A DNA stretch of 36,857 bases from Flammeovirgaceae bacterium. GTDB taxonomy: Bacteria > Bacteroidota > Bacteroidia > Cytophagales > Cyclobacteriaceae. Below, piece by piece: positions 26,169 to 34,055 of the stretch. Where the stretch lies: NCBI GenBank assembly GCA_023251155.1, contig JAHEZH010000047.1, forward strand, positions 1 through 36,857, written 5' to 3'. Positions within the stretch are counted from its first letter, which is position 1, and the number at the start of each line of letters is the position of its first letter. Both the position numbers and the translations under genes were made by a program. Under the pieces are notes generated by a model, which searched no databases, had not been told where the DNA came from, and saw nothing but the letters and a program-made list of their open reading frames with translations.

Positions 26169-26199
26169 AGGGATTGGACGTTAGTTCAATCCCTTTTTT
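26169..26199 (+). terminator. Terminator of the ribosomal operon
   Basis: AGGGATTGGAC pairs with GTTCAATCCCT (11 bp, one G-U) around a GTTA loop, followed by six T (26194-26199). It is placed just after rplQ and separates the ribosomal block from carA. Confidence 0.9.
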
Positions 26200-26204
26200 A
26201 TTTT

Positions 26205-26235
26205 GTTGTAATCGGTTGTTAAAAAAATACCTTTG
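26205..26235 (+). promoter_or_regulatory. Promoter of carA-eno
   Basis: GTTG (26205-26208), 19 bases, then TACCTTTG (26228-26235), an exact -7 element with one mismatch in the -33 element. It begins only 6 bases after the terminator T-run, so transcription restarts here. The leader to the carA start is about 50 bases. Confidence 0.7.
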
Positions 26236-26292
26236 CGGTAAAGTCTTATCCTTAAAGACCCACTATTTTTACAAAATCAATACTTTATAACA

Positions 26293-27399
26293 TTGAGCGA
26301 TAAAGCATACTTACTTCTGGCAGATGGCTTCCTGATTGAAGGAAAGGCAATCGGAAAAAAAGGTACTACCGGTGGTGAAATCTGTTTCAATACAGGGATG
26401 ACCGGGTACCAGGAAATCTACACCGACCCGTCTTACTACGGACAAATTATTGTTAACACTTCAGCCCATATTGGAAACTATGGCACACTGGACGAAGAGC
26501 AGGAGTCACTGCAACCTCAAATCAGCGGTGTGGTAATCAATGAGTTTTCCGATGAGTTTAGTCGGAAGACGGCCAAGGAAAGCCTGCAGACGTATCTGGA
26601 AAAACACGGTGTAGTCGGAATCTCTGATGTGGACACCCGCCAGTTGGTACGCTACATCCGCAGTAAGGGTGCAATGAATGCACTGATCTCTTCCGTGCTC
26701 ACACCTGAGCAAATGAAAGCGGAACTGGCTAAGGTGCCTTCTATGGATGGACTCGAATTGTCTTCTGTGGTGAGTACTAAAGAGTCGTACTTTGTGGGCG
26801 ATCCGAATGCACCTATCCGTATAGCCGCCATTGACCTGGGAATTAAAGTGAATATCCTGAAAAACCTGGCTGACAGAGGATGTTATATTAAAGTATTCCC
26901 TGCCAAGACGAAGCTGGCCGAGATGAAGAAATGGGATGCCCATGGATACTTCATTTCCAATGGTCCTGGTGATCCTTCGGTAATGGACTATGCCATAGAG
27001 ACGGTAAAGGATGTGTTGAAAGAAGATAAGCCTACTTTTGGTATTTGTCTGGGGCATCAGCTGCTCGCGCTGGCCAGCGGACTTTCTACCTACAAAATGC
27101 ACCATGGTCATCGCGGATTGAATCATCCGGTGAAAAACCTGATTACCGGGTTGGGCGAAATGACTTCGCAAAACCATGGCTTTGCTGTGAGCTCTAATGA
27201 TATCGACAAGAATCCCAATGTAGAGGTAACACACGTTCATTTGAACGATGATACCATCATGGGGATTCGTCTTAAAGACAAGAAGGCATTCTCCGTTCAA
27301 TACCACCCGGAAGCATCACCTGGTCCGCATGACTCACGCTACCTGTTCGATCAGTTTTTGAACATGGTGAAAGAAAATCAAACCGTACATTCTCACTAA
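26293..27399 (+). CDS. carA: Carbamoyl-phosphate synthase, small (glutaminase) subunit
   Basis: 368 aa. It hydrolyses glutamine and passes ammonia to CarB for carbamoyl phosphate, used in pyrimidine and arginine synthesis. The N-terminal CPSase domain starts AYLLLADGFLIEGKAIG and holds GEICFNTGMTGYQEIYTDPS. The class I amidotransferase domain has the catalytic Cys in FGICLGHQLLAL and the His/Glu in QYHPEASPGPHDS. The start is TTG at 26293: no in-frame ATG lies between it and the upstream stop at 26239. carB is not in the window. eno follows after 18 bases on the same transcript. Confidence 0.96.
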   Translation: MSDKAYLLLADGFLIEGKAIGKKGTTGGEICFNTGMTGYQEIYTDPSYYGQIIVNTSAHIGNYGTLDEEQESLQPQISGVVINEFSDEFSRKTAKESLQTYLEKHGVVGISDVDTRQLVRYIRSKGAMNALISSVLTPEQMKAELAKVPSMDGLELSSVVSTKESYFVGDPNAPIRIAAIDLGIKVNILKNLADRGCYIKVFPAKTKLAEMKKWDAHGYFISNGPGDPSVMDYAIETVKDVLKEDKPTFGICLGHQLLALASGLSTYKMHHGHRGLNHPVKNLITGLGEMTSQNHGFAVSSNDIDKNPNVEVTHVHLNDDTIMGIRLKDKKAFSVQYHPEASPGPHDSRYLFDQFLNMVKENQTVHSH

Positions 27400-28695
<1,296 letters not shown>

Positions 28696-28716
28696 GCGCA
28701 ATCAATAATGTAACAG

Positions 28717-28748
28717 AAAGGCCGGAGACTCTATCTCTGGCCTTTTTT
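28717..28748 (+). terminator. Terminator after eno
   Basis: AAAGGCCGGAGA pairs with TCTCTGGCCTTT (12 bp, one G-U) around CTCTA, continuing into a T-run to 28748. It ends the carA-eno transcript. Confidence 0.9.
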
Positions 28749-28763
28749 ATTTGGGATTAAGCT

Positions 28764-28794
28764 GATTTTTTGTCCTGAATTGGGATTTTTTGTC
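28764..28794. repeat. Direct repeat, 20-base period
   Basis: GATTTTTTGTC occurs at 28764-28774 and again at 28784-28794, exactly 20 bases apart (two helical turns). It lies in the 244-base gap between eno and the next gene, about 150 bases above that gene's ATG. A regulator site is possible. I see no good promoter in the rest of the gap. Confidence 0.4.
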
Positions 28795-28939
28795 TCAAAA
28801 TAGTATAGAGAGACGTCAAATTCCTGTGTCGGAAGCGAAGTTGACCAGCCTTAAACAAAATGAATCAGGCCTTTACCTCTCGTAGCGAATTTACCCCACG
28901 GTTTTTGCACTATGGAAAGTTGTAACTACGAAGACTACT

Positions 28940-29356
28940 ATGAAGACCGGGGATTTGTTTCAGTTTGCAATGATACTTTTAGTATCTGTAGGGCTGCTCT
29001 GGGGGATTTTGTATTGGCTAAAAAACCTCCTGGAAGATGTGCATACACAGATTACTGGTATATGGACAAACAGCGACAGTTCCTTTAAAGTGTTAATCTA
29101 CAGCACTGCTGACGCTGCTTTGCAAGGTGATGTGGTGTGGGCCGATTCCCAAAATCAAAAGATCTTAGGTTCAACGGTAGTTCGGGATATGAAACTCCGG
29201 TTTTTCATTTTTGGAAAGGGAAGCTATACCAGTCCGTTTACGAATCAGCAATGCGAGTTCCGGTTGAGGCTCCTATCGAAAAAAACCATTCAGTTTTACT
29301 TTACCGATCAATCGGGTAAACTGGTCGGCCAGGAAACCTGGAAGCTTGCTGCTTAG
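28940..29356 (+). CDS. Membrane-anchored DUF2147-like protein
   Basis: 138 aa. One N-terminal membrane segment (about 9-31) is followed by a beta-rich domain: ITGIWTNSDSSFKVLIYSTA, then LQGDVVWADSQNQKILGSTV, and a final strand GKLVGQETWKL. The order 'GxW .. v.iy .. G.vvw .. LG..' resembles the DUF2147 barrel of secreted Bacteroidota proteins. Here a membrane anchor replaces the cleaved signal and the fit is loose. The function is unknown. It lies 107 bases before the FtsB-type gene on the same strand. Confidence 0.65.
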   Translation: MKTGDLFQFAMILLVSVGLLWGILYWLKNLLEDVHTQITGIWTNSDSSFKVLIYSTADAALQGDVVWADSQNQKILGSTVVRDMKLRFFIFGKGSYTSPFTNQQCEFRLRLLSKKTIQFYFTDQSGKLVGQETWKLAA

Positions 29357-29463
29357 ATATTTGTTGCTTAAGTGAGCAGGAATTGATCTCTTTGTGCTAC
29401 GAAGTACAGGGTGTCTTTCATTTCATGGAAAAATCTTATCTTCGTATCACCATTTTTTAAGCT

Positions 29464-29757
29464 ATGCTGAAGCAATTACCTCCTATTTTCAGGAATTTCT
29501 ATTTCGTTACAGGTCTTTGTTTTTTTGTCTGGATTGCCTTTTTCGATTCCAACGATCTGATCTCCCGCTTCAAGATGAGTGCGAAATTGGGATCACTTGA
29601 AAATGAAAAAGAATACTATCAGGAGAAAATCACCGAAGTAGAAAAAGACCGGGCGGAGCTGACGACCAACAAAGAACTGCTGGAGAAGTTTGCCCGTGAA
29701 AAGTACCTGATGAAAAAAGAAACCGAAGACATCTTCGTTATAGAAGAAAAAGATTAG
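29464..29757 (+). CDS. FtsB/DivIC-family septum formation protein
   Basis: 97 aa. A short cytoplasmic N-terminus is followed by one membrane helix (about 11-28, NFYFVTGLCFFVWIAFF) and a coiled coil (about 40-75, LENEKEYYQEKITEVEKDRA). The end (FAREKYLMKKETEDIFVIEE) matches the FtsB/DivIC tail, where REKY(x)MK is typical. The protein would join FtsL and FtsQ/DivIB in the division complex. Closeness to eno is seen in many bacteria and supports the call. The beta-barrel gene starts 2 bases after its stop. Confidence 0.9.
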   Translation: MLKQLPPIFRNFYFVTGLCFFVWIAFFDSNDLISRFKMSAKLGSLENEKEYYQEKITEVEKDRAELTTNKELLEKFAREKYLMKKETEDIFVIEEKD

Positions 29758-29759
29758 TC

Positions 29760-30299
29760 ATGAAGAAGCCGATCCTCCTTTTACTTTCTTTGTTTGCTGC
29801 TTTCTCAGTATTGGCACAGATTGAGGTGGATGAAGACTCGCCAACTCCCTCATTTAAAGACAGGGTTTATTTTGGTGGTGGTGTAGGACTGAATGGAGGT
29901 AGAGACGGATATGATAATAATTATTTTTATGTTGCCCTTAATCCGATTGTTGGCTACATGGTCACGCCTCAGTTTTCGGTAGGAACAGGCATCAGCTGGC
30001 AGCATTACAGCTATCCGGATGTAGACATCAAGATTAACCAGTATGGTGTAAGCCCTTTTGTGCGATACAATTTTGGAAAACTGTTTACCTACGGAGAATA
30101 TAATCTGATCAATACTCCTTCCTTTTATGATTTGAATAAAAGATCCAATTACGATCGATTACTATTGGGACTTGGTTATTCCCAACCGTTGGGAAGACGT
30201 GGAGCAATCAATGCCATGGCATTGTATGACGTGCTTTACAATCAATCGGATCGTGTATTTGCCTCACCCTGGGTTTTTCGGGTGTTCTTCTCTTTCTAA
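29760..30299 (+). CDS. Small outer-membrane beta-barrel protein
   Basis: 179 aa. A signal peptide of 19 residues ends VLAQ. The mature part has alternating strands ending in aromatic residues: RVYFGGGVGLNGGRDG, NYFYVALNPIVGYMVTPQFS, GISWQHYSYPD, YGVSPFVRYNFG. The last residues (VFRVFFSF) end in Phe, the outer-membrane insertion signal. About eight strands fit an OmpA/OmpW-sized barrel. The ligand is unknown. It starts 2 bases after the FtsB-type gene. Confidence 0.8.
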   Translation: MKKPILLLLSLFAAFSVLAQIEVDEDSPTPSFKDRVYFGGGVGLNGGRDGYDNNYFYVALNPIVGYMVTPQFSVGTGISWQHYSYPDVDIKINQYGVSPFVRYNFGKLFTYGEYNLINTPSFYDLNKRSNYDRLLLGLGYSQPLGRRGAINAMALYDVLYNQSDRVFASPWVFRVFFSF

Positions 30300-30435
30300 T
30301 TCTTCAGTAAGCTCAAGCCTGTCAGCAACTTAATTGAAACTGACTCTGAAAGGAAAAATTCTTTTGCTCATGATGGGTGACTTTTTGTTTGGTTAACCAT
30401 TAAAGGGCAACTCAAAAACAATACCTATTCTTTCT

Positions 30436-30467
30436 GACTATATAGTTTCGTTAGAAACTATATAGTC
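30436..30467. repeat. Perfect 14-bp inverted repeat between convergent genes
   Basis: GACTATATAGTTTC, a GTTA loop, then GAAACTATATAGTC. It lies between the barrel gene (stop 30299) and the oxidoreductase gene on the other strand (stop 30470). Neither side has a clean T-run, though AAAATTTT follows on the plus side. It is probably a two-way transcription stop or mRNA 3' end stabiliser; a protein site is possible. Confidence 0.6.
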
Positions 30468-30469
30468 TC

Positions 30470-31546
30470 TCAAAATTTTAAGTCCATCTTCCTGGCGAGT
30501 TCTTTCAGATCTTCTACCACTTTATGATTGAGTGGTATGCCATTCACTAAACGATCTGCTTCACTCTCTCTCTCCGGATCTCCAGGGATGATCAGGTGAT
30601 CAATGCCTTCTACAGTCTTGGCGTTGCGGAAGCGATTGATCCAATTATCCATGTGTGATTTAAATTCGGCTGCCGGGCGAAATGCATCCACCCTCATTGC
30701 ACCAAAGAAGTGACCGATGCCTTCACCCACCGGGTCGGCCGGAGGAGCGAGAAAGCTGACGAAAGGAGGAACCCAGGGACCATAGTTCGCACCACTCAAT
30801 ACGGCGGAGAATATATCCACCCAAGCACCTAAGCAAAATCCTTTGTGACTTCCATGATCACGATCGCTACCCAGGGGGAGTAATGCGCCACCGTCTTTCA
30901 ATTCATTGGCATTGATTGATCCTGACCCGTCTTTCTTTTGAATCCACCCTTCAGGAGCATCTTTATTTTTGCGTTGTAGTATTTCCAGTTTACCGTTGGC
31001 CGCTGTGGTGGTCGCAAAATCGGCAACGAAGGGAGGTTGCTGACCGGCCGGAATGGCAACACATATCGGGTTGGTTCCCAAAAGTCGTTCTACCGAAAAC
31101 GTAGGCGCAACCAAAGGGCTTGCGTTGGTCATGGCTATACCAATCATATCGTGCTGTAACGCCATCATGGCATGAAAGCCGGCTATACCAAAGTGATTGG
31201 AATGCTTTACGGCTACCCAGCCAGTGCCACAGGTGTTTGCTTTATCAATAGCGATCTGCATGGCTTTGGGTGCCACTACTAAACCAAGTCCTCCATCTCC
31301 ATCCACCACAGCGGTGCTGGGCGACTCGTGAACGATGCGTATATTGGGTTTGCTATTGATCCGATTTCCTTCCCAAAGCCGTACATAACCGCTGAGGCGG
31401 GCGAGACCATGAGAATCAATTCCTCGTAAGTCGGCACTTAATAATACTTCGGTAGCGCGCTCTGCCTCTTCTGCCGGACAGCCCATTTTATTGAAAACAG
31501 AAAGAGCAAAAGTCTTGAGTGATTGTACAGGATAAACTTCTTCCAT
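30470..31546 (-). CDS. Malate/L-lactate dehydrogenase-family oxidoreductase
   Basis: 358 aa from ATG 31546. The family (Ldh_2, related to AllD/ComC/YbiC) reduces or oxidises 2-hydroxy acids with NAD(P). DLRGIDSHGLARLSGYVRLW is the conserved N-terminal region. VKHSNHFGIAGFHAMMA holds the catalytic His, and GTNPICVAIPAG and SHKGFCLGAWVDIFS are further marks. A longer form starts at GTG 31585 and overlaps the kinase stop by four bases. I prefer the ATG because relatives begin about there and because a promoter element (TATATTTG, 31566-31573) lies inside the longer form. Substrate not determinable. Confidence 0.92.
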   Translation of the reverse strand: MEEVYPVQSLKTFALSVFNKMGCPAEEAERATEVLLSADLRGIDSHGLARLSGYVRLWEGNRINSKPNIRIVHESPSTAVVDGDGGLGLVVAPKAMQIAIDKANTCGTGWVAVKHSNHFGIAGFHAMMALQHDMIGIAMTNASPLVAPTFSVERLLGTNPICVAIPAGQQPPFVADFATTTAANGKLEILQRKNKDAPEGWIQKKDGSGSINANELKDGGALLPLGSDRDHGSHKGFCLGAWVDIFSAVLSGANYGPWVPPFVSFLAPPADPVGEGIGHFFGAMRVDAFRPAAEFKSHMDNWINRFRNAKTVEGIDHLIIPGDPERESEADRLVNGIPLNHKVVEDLKELARKMDLKF

Positions 31547-31565
31547 ACGTGCTTTGTCAAAAGGC

Positions 31566-31573
31566 AAATATAG
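31566..31573 (-). promoter_or_regulatory. -7 element before the oxidoreductase gene
   Basis: TATATTTG on the minus strand fits TAnnTTTG exactly; no TTTG is seen 19 bases upstream. It would start a transcript about 12 bases above the ATG at 31546, giving the gene expression apart from the kinase. Confidence 0.4.
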
Positions 31574-31581
31574 ATTGTTTT

Positions 31582-33486
31582 TCACATCGAAGAGGAGTGA
31601 ACGAGAATCTCATGATGCAGTGGAAGAGTGATCGTGAAGGAGGTGCCCTCTCCGAGGGTACTCTTCACATCGATTTCTCCACCCAGAGCGATGGTTTGTG
31701 TTTTTACCAGGTATAGACCCAGGCCTTTGCCATCCACGTGCGTGTGAAAGCGCTGGTATAGTTTGAATAGCTTATGCTGAAATTTTTCCATCTCCAGGCC
31801 CAGCCCATTATCACTCACTGTAAAACCCGCTGTGTTTTCGGTTTTGAAAGAAGTGATTCTGATAATAGCAGGCCGATCAGGCGATCGGTACTTTATGCTG
31901 TTGGAGATCAGGTTGTAAAGAATACTATACAGGTAAGTCTTGACGGTGAAAAAAGTGTCGATAGCTGAAAAATCAGTAACAATCACAATGTCATTATTCT
32001 GAAGCTGGACGAATAAGGTCTCCTTGATGTTATCAATAATGTCCCGCAATAGGATACCTGATTTTGGAAGGGATTCCAGGTTACGTATTTCAAGAATTTT
32101 GGTTAAGTCGGCAATGACCTCATCGAGCTTGCGTGCGGAGTACAGCAGGTGCCTGCTGATTGCTTTGATTTCAGAAGGACTTTCTTCTTTTTCAACAAGA
32201 TTAATCAGCCCAAGCAGCGTGGCAACCGGTCCGCGCAGATTGTGCGATGCGATATAAGAGAACTGAAGTAAATCGTTGTTTTGCGTAATCAGTTGTTTGA
32301 TCAAACTTGATTTTTCTTCTTCCTGTTTTTTCCGCTCGCTTACATCCGAGATAATGCCATTGATCTGGTAGACGTTCTTACTTATCTTCGTTACCCATAT
32401 ACGGCTAAGCACGTATTTCACCTGCCATGTTTTGGGTTGGCGGATACAATACTCCATTTCTTCATAAGGTAGCCTGCCCACACCGCTCATCATTTTCCTT
32501 ACTTTGTCCTGGTCTTCTTCGGCAATCACCGAAAACCAGATTTCCGGATTTTGTAAATACTCTTCCTGCGAAAATCCAAAGAGGTCTTCTACTGCAGGGC
32601 TCATCATTTCCATAGTAAGAATCCCCTCTTTTACCAAGGCGGCCCATACAAAGTCTTTTACGGACTGAAGCACTTGCTCCAGACGATATTCCGTTTGCCG
32701 GATTTTATTCTCTGTCTGCTCACTAATGATTTCATGCGCTTCCACAAGTTGTTCATTGGTGCTCATGAGTTCCTCATTGTAGGTTTCCAGCTCTTCGGTA
32801 AGCGAAGCTTGTTCCTGCAAAGACTGATGTAACTCTGCGGTGCGTTCCTCCACTCGTTTTTCCAGGGCATTACTAAAATCAATGATCTGATGTTCGTACT
32901 TGATCCGGTCAGTGACATCATACGCTAAGGTCAACTTGGCATCGTGCCCTTCATAATTCAGTGTATAGGTAGAGATCTCGACATCGATCACTTTTCCGTT
33001 TTTTAATTGATGCCTCCAGGTGCCGGATAAGTTGAATCCGGATTTGTAACTTTTCTCTGCGGCCAACCGCTGCAAATCTTCATTGGGGCGGATGTCTTTG
33101 ATGGTTTTGGAAAGAAATTCACTCTGCGAGTAACCGTACTTTACGATCGCTGCTTCGTTAACAGCCAGAAAGCGAAGCGTGGCGATGTCGAACACCCACA
33201 TGGGATGTGGATGATTATGGAATAGCTGGAGATAAGTAGACGCGCCGGTTTGAATTTTCTTATGAAAAGAGTGGATCAAGAAATAGAGAATAACAGATGA
33301 GAACAGGATAAAAACCAACCGCAGCAACGTTTGGCTGTTGAGGAGATTAATTTGCTGGTAATCGGAAATGGTCGAGAACGTGATGGTGTGCGAGATCCAG
33401 ATGTAGGAATATCCGAAAACAGAGTAAATCACAGGAATGGTGAGCGCAGATTGCTGTGCTTTTTTGATCAACTCGCGGATATTCAT
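31582..33486 (-). CDS. Membrane PAS-PAS sensor histidine kinase (orphan)
   Basis: 634 aa from ATG 33486 (MNIRELIKKAQQSA). Two membrane helices (about 14-38 and 51-73) enclose a very short outer loop. A first PAS domain (about 83-195, ending YDVTDRIKYE) is followed by a coiled coil (about 200-270) and a second PAS with PAC (about 272-386, ending GIISDVSERKKQ). The H-box is FSYIASHNLRGPVAT with His415, then N-box YNLISNSIKYR (524-534), G1 DNGLGL and G2 GKGLGLYL. No receiver domain and no response regulator gene lie nearby. The frame is open to 33666, but those 60 residues look non-coding and contain a perfect palindrome (33575-33592). Divergent from the TonB receptor gene. Confidence 0.9.
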   Translation of the reverse strand: MNIRELIKKAQQSALTIPVIYSVFGYSYIWISHTITFSTISDYQQINLLNSQTLLRLVFILFSSVILYFLIHSFHKKIQTGASTYLQLFHNHPHPMWVFDIATLRFLAVNEAAIVKYGYSQSEFLSKTIKDIRPNEDLQRLAAEKSYKSGFNLSGTWRHQLKNGKVIDVEISTYTLNYEGHDAKLTLAYDVTDRIKYEHQIIDFSNALEKRVEERTAELHQSLQEQASLTEELETYNEELMSTNEQLVEAHEIISEQTENKIRQTEYRLEQVLQSVKDFVWAALVKEGILTMEMMSPAVEDLFGFSQEEYLQNPEIWFSVIAEEDQDKVRKMMSGVGRLPYEEMEYCIRQPKTWQVKYVLSRIWVTKISKNVYQINGIISDVSERKKQEEEKSSLIKQLITQNNDLLQFSYIASHNLRGPVATLLGLINLVEKEESPSEIKAISRHLLYSARKLDEVIADLTKILEIRNLESLPKSGILLRDIIDNIKETLFVQLQNNDIVIVTDFSAIDTFFTVKTYLYSILYNLISNSIKYRSPDRPAIIRITSFKTENTAGFTVSDNGLGLEMEKFQHKLFKLYQRFHTHVDGKGLGLYLVKTQTIALGGEIDVKSTLGEGTSFTITLPLHHEILVHSSSM

Positions 33487-33574
33487 TTCATCACTGGGTG
33501 TCGCTCTGCTAATAAACCCAAAATTTAAAACCAATCTGGTTATGGGGATTTTCTGATTTCCTGTAAAACATACA

Positions 33575-33592
33575 ATCCCTGAATTCAGGGAT
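33575..33592. promoter_or_regulatory. Perfect 18-bp palindrome, candidate operator of the kinase gene
   Basis: ATCCCTGAATTCAGGGAT, with outer TACA/TGTA arms (33571-33574 and 33594-33597) offset by one base. It lies 89 bases above the chosen kinase start. The size and symmetry fit a dimeric transcription factor site. Confidence 0.45.
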
Positions 33593-33987
33593 CTGTATCT
33601 GAAAAAAATCAAATAAGGAGGTTTTTGAATAAGACCAGTAAGAGAATCGTGTAAATTCATCATCATTTATTACATCTTATTTCCCTTCCTTTGATGGAGG
33701 TGCATCCCTTGCAAGGTCTTACACATTTCAATTTAGATCCGGAAAGTATCCCGGTGGAAGGCAAAGGAATTTTTATTGTGCTGAGTAAACGTCACCGCCA
33801 GCGTTTTTTGAGCAAGATGACTACACCCCGGTCATTTCGTTTATTAAGGACTCGATTGACTACCTGCACCGGCTACTTGTATTGGAGCAAAGCGGATCTG
33901 GCCAAACGATGCCAGGTCTTTTTTATAACGGCTTGTAAAGCAGGGGCGCTTTTTTGTAAATCCTTCCTGATTCTTTATCTTTCACCC

Positions 33988-34012
33988 CGCTTTTTTAAAA
34001 GCGAAATTTTTT
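33988..34012 (+). terminator. Terminator-like hairpin upstream of the receptor gene
   Basis: CGCTTTT and AAAAGCG are joined by two T, or by a four-base loop with a 6-bp stem, followed by AAATTTTTT. It points in the plus direction with no established plus-strand gene upstream. Confidence 0.5.
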
Positions 34013-34055
34013 AACTTCTACTCCAGCTTTGGCCCGAAGCCGCAATTACTACTGA

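Larger units (their letters stand above)
33487..34055. other. 569-base gap between divergent kinase and receptor genes
   Basis: It holds an 18-bp palindrome (33575-33592) and a terminator-like hairpin on the plus strand (33988-34012). An open frame of 107 codons (33691-34014) matches no family I know and has no signal peptide or clear domain. The length, together with a terminator that serves no visible gene, leaves room for a small RNA or short gene. No full promoter match was found; CAGCTTTG at 34025-34032 is a near-match 24 bases above the receptor ATG. Confidence 0.5.

Noticed and set aside
26506-27306. 266-codon open frame antisense to carA
   Set aside because: It mirrors the codon pattern of carA, has no recognisable domain, and carA is certain. 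A long antisense frame of this kind is a shadow.
33487-33666. N-terminal extension of the histidine kinase
   Set aside because: The 60 extra residues have no membrane or domain pattern and include a perfect palindrome. ATG 33486 directly precedes the first membrane helix.
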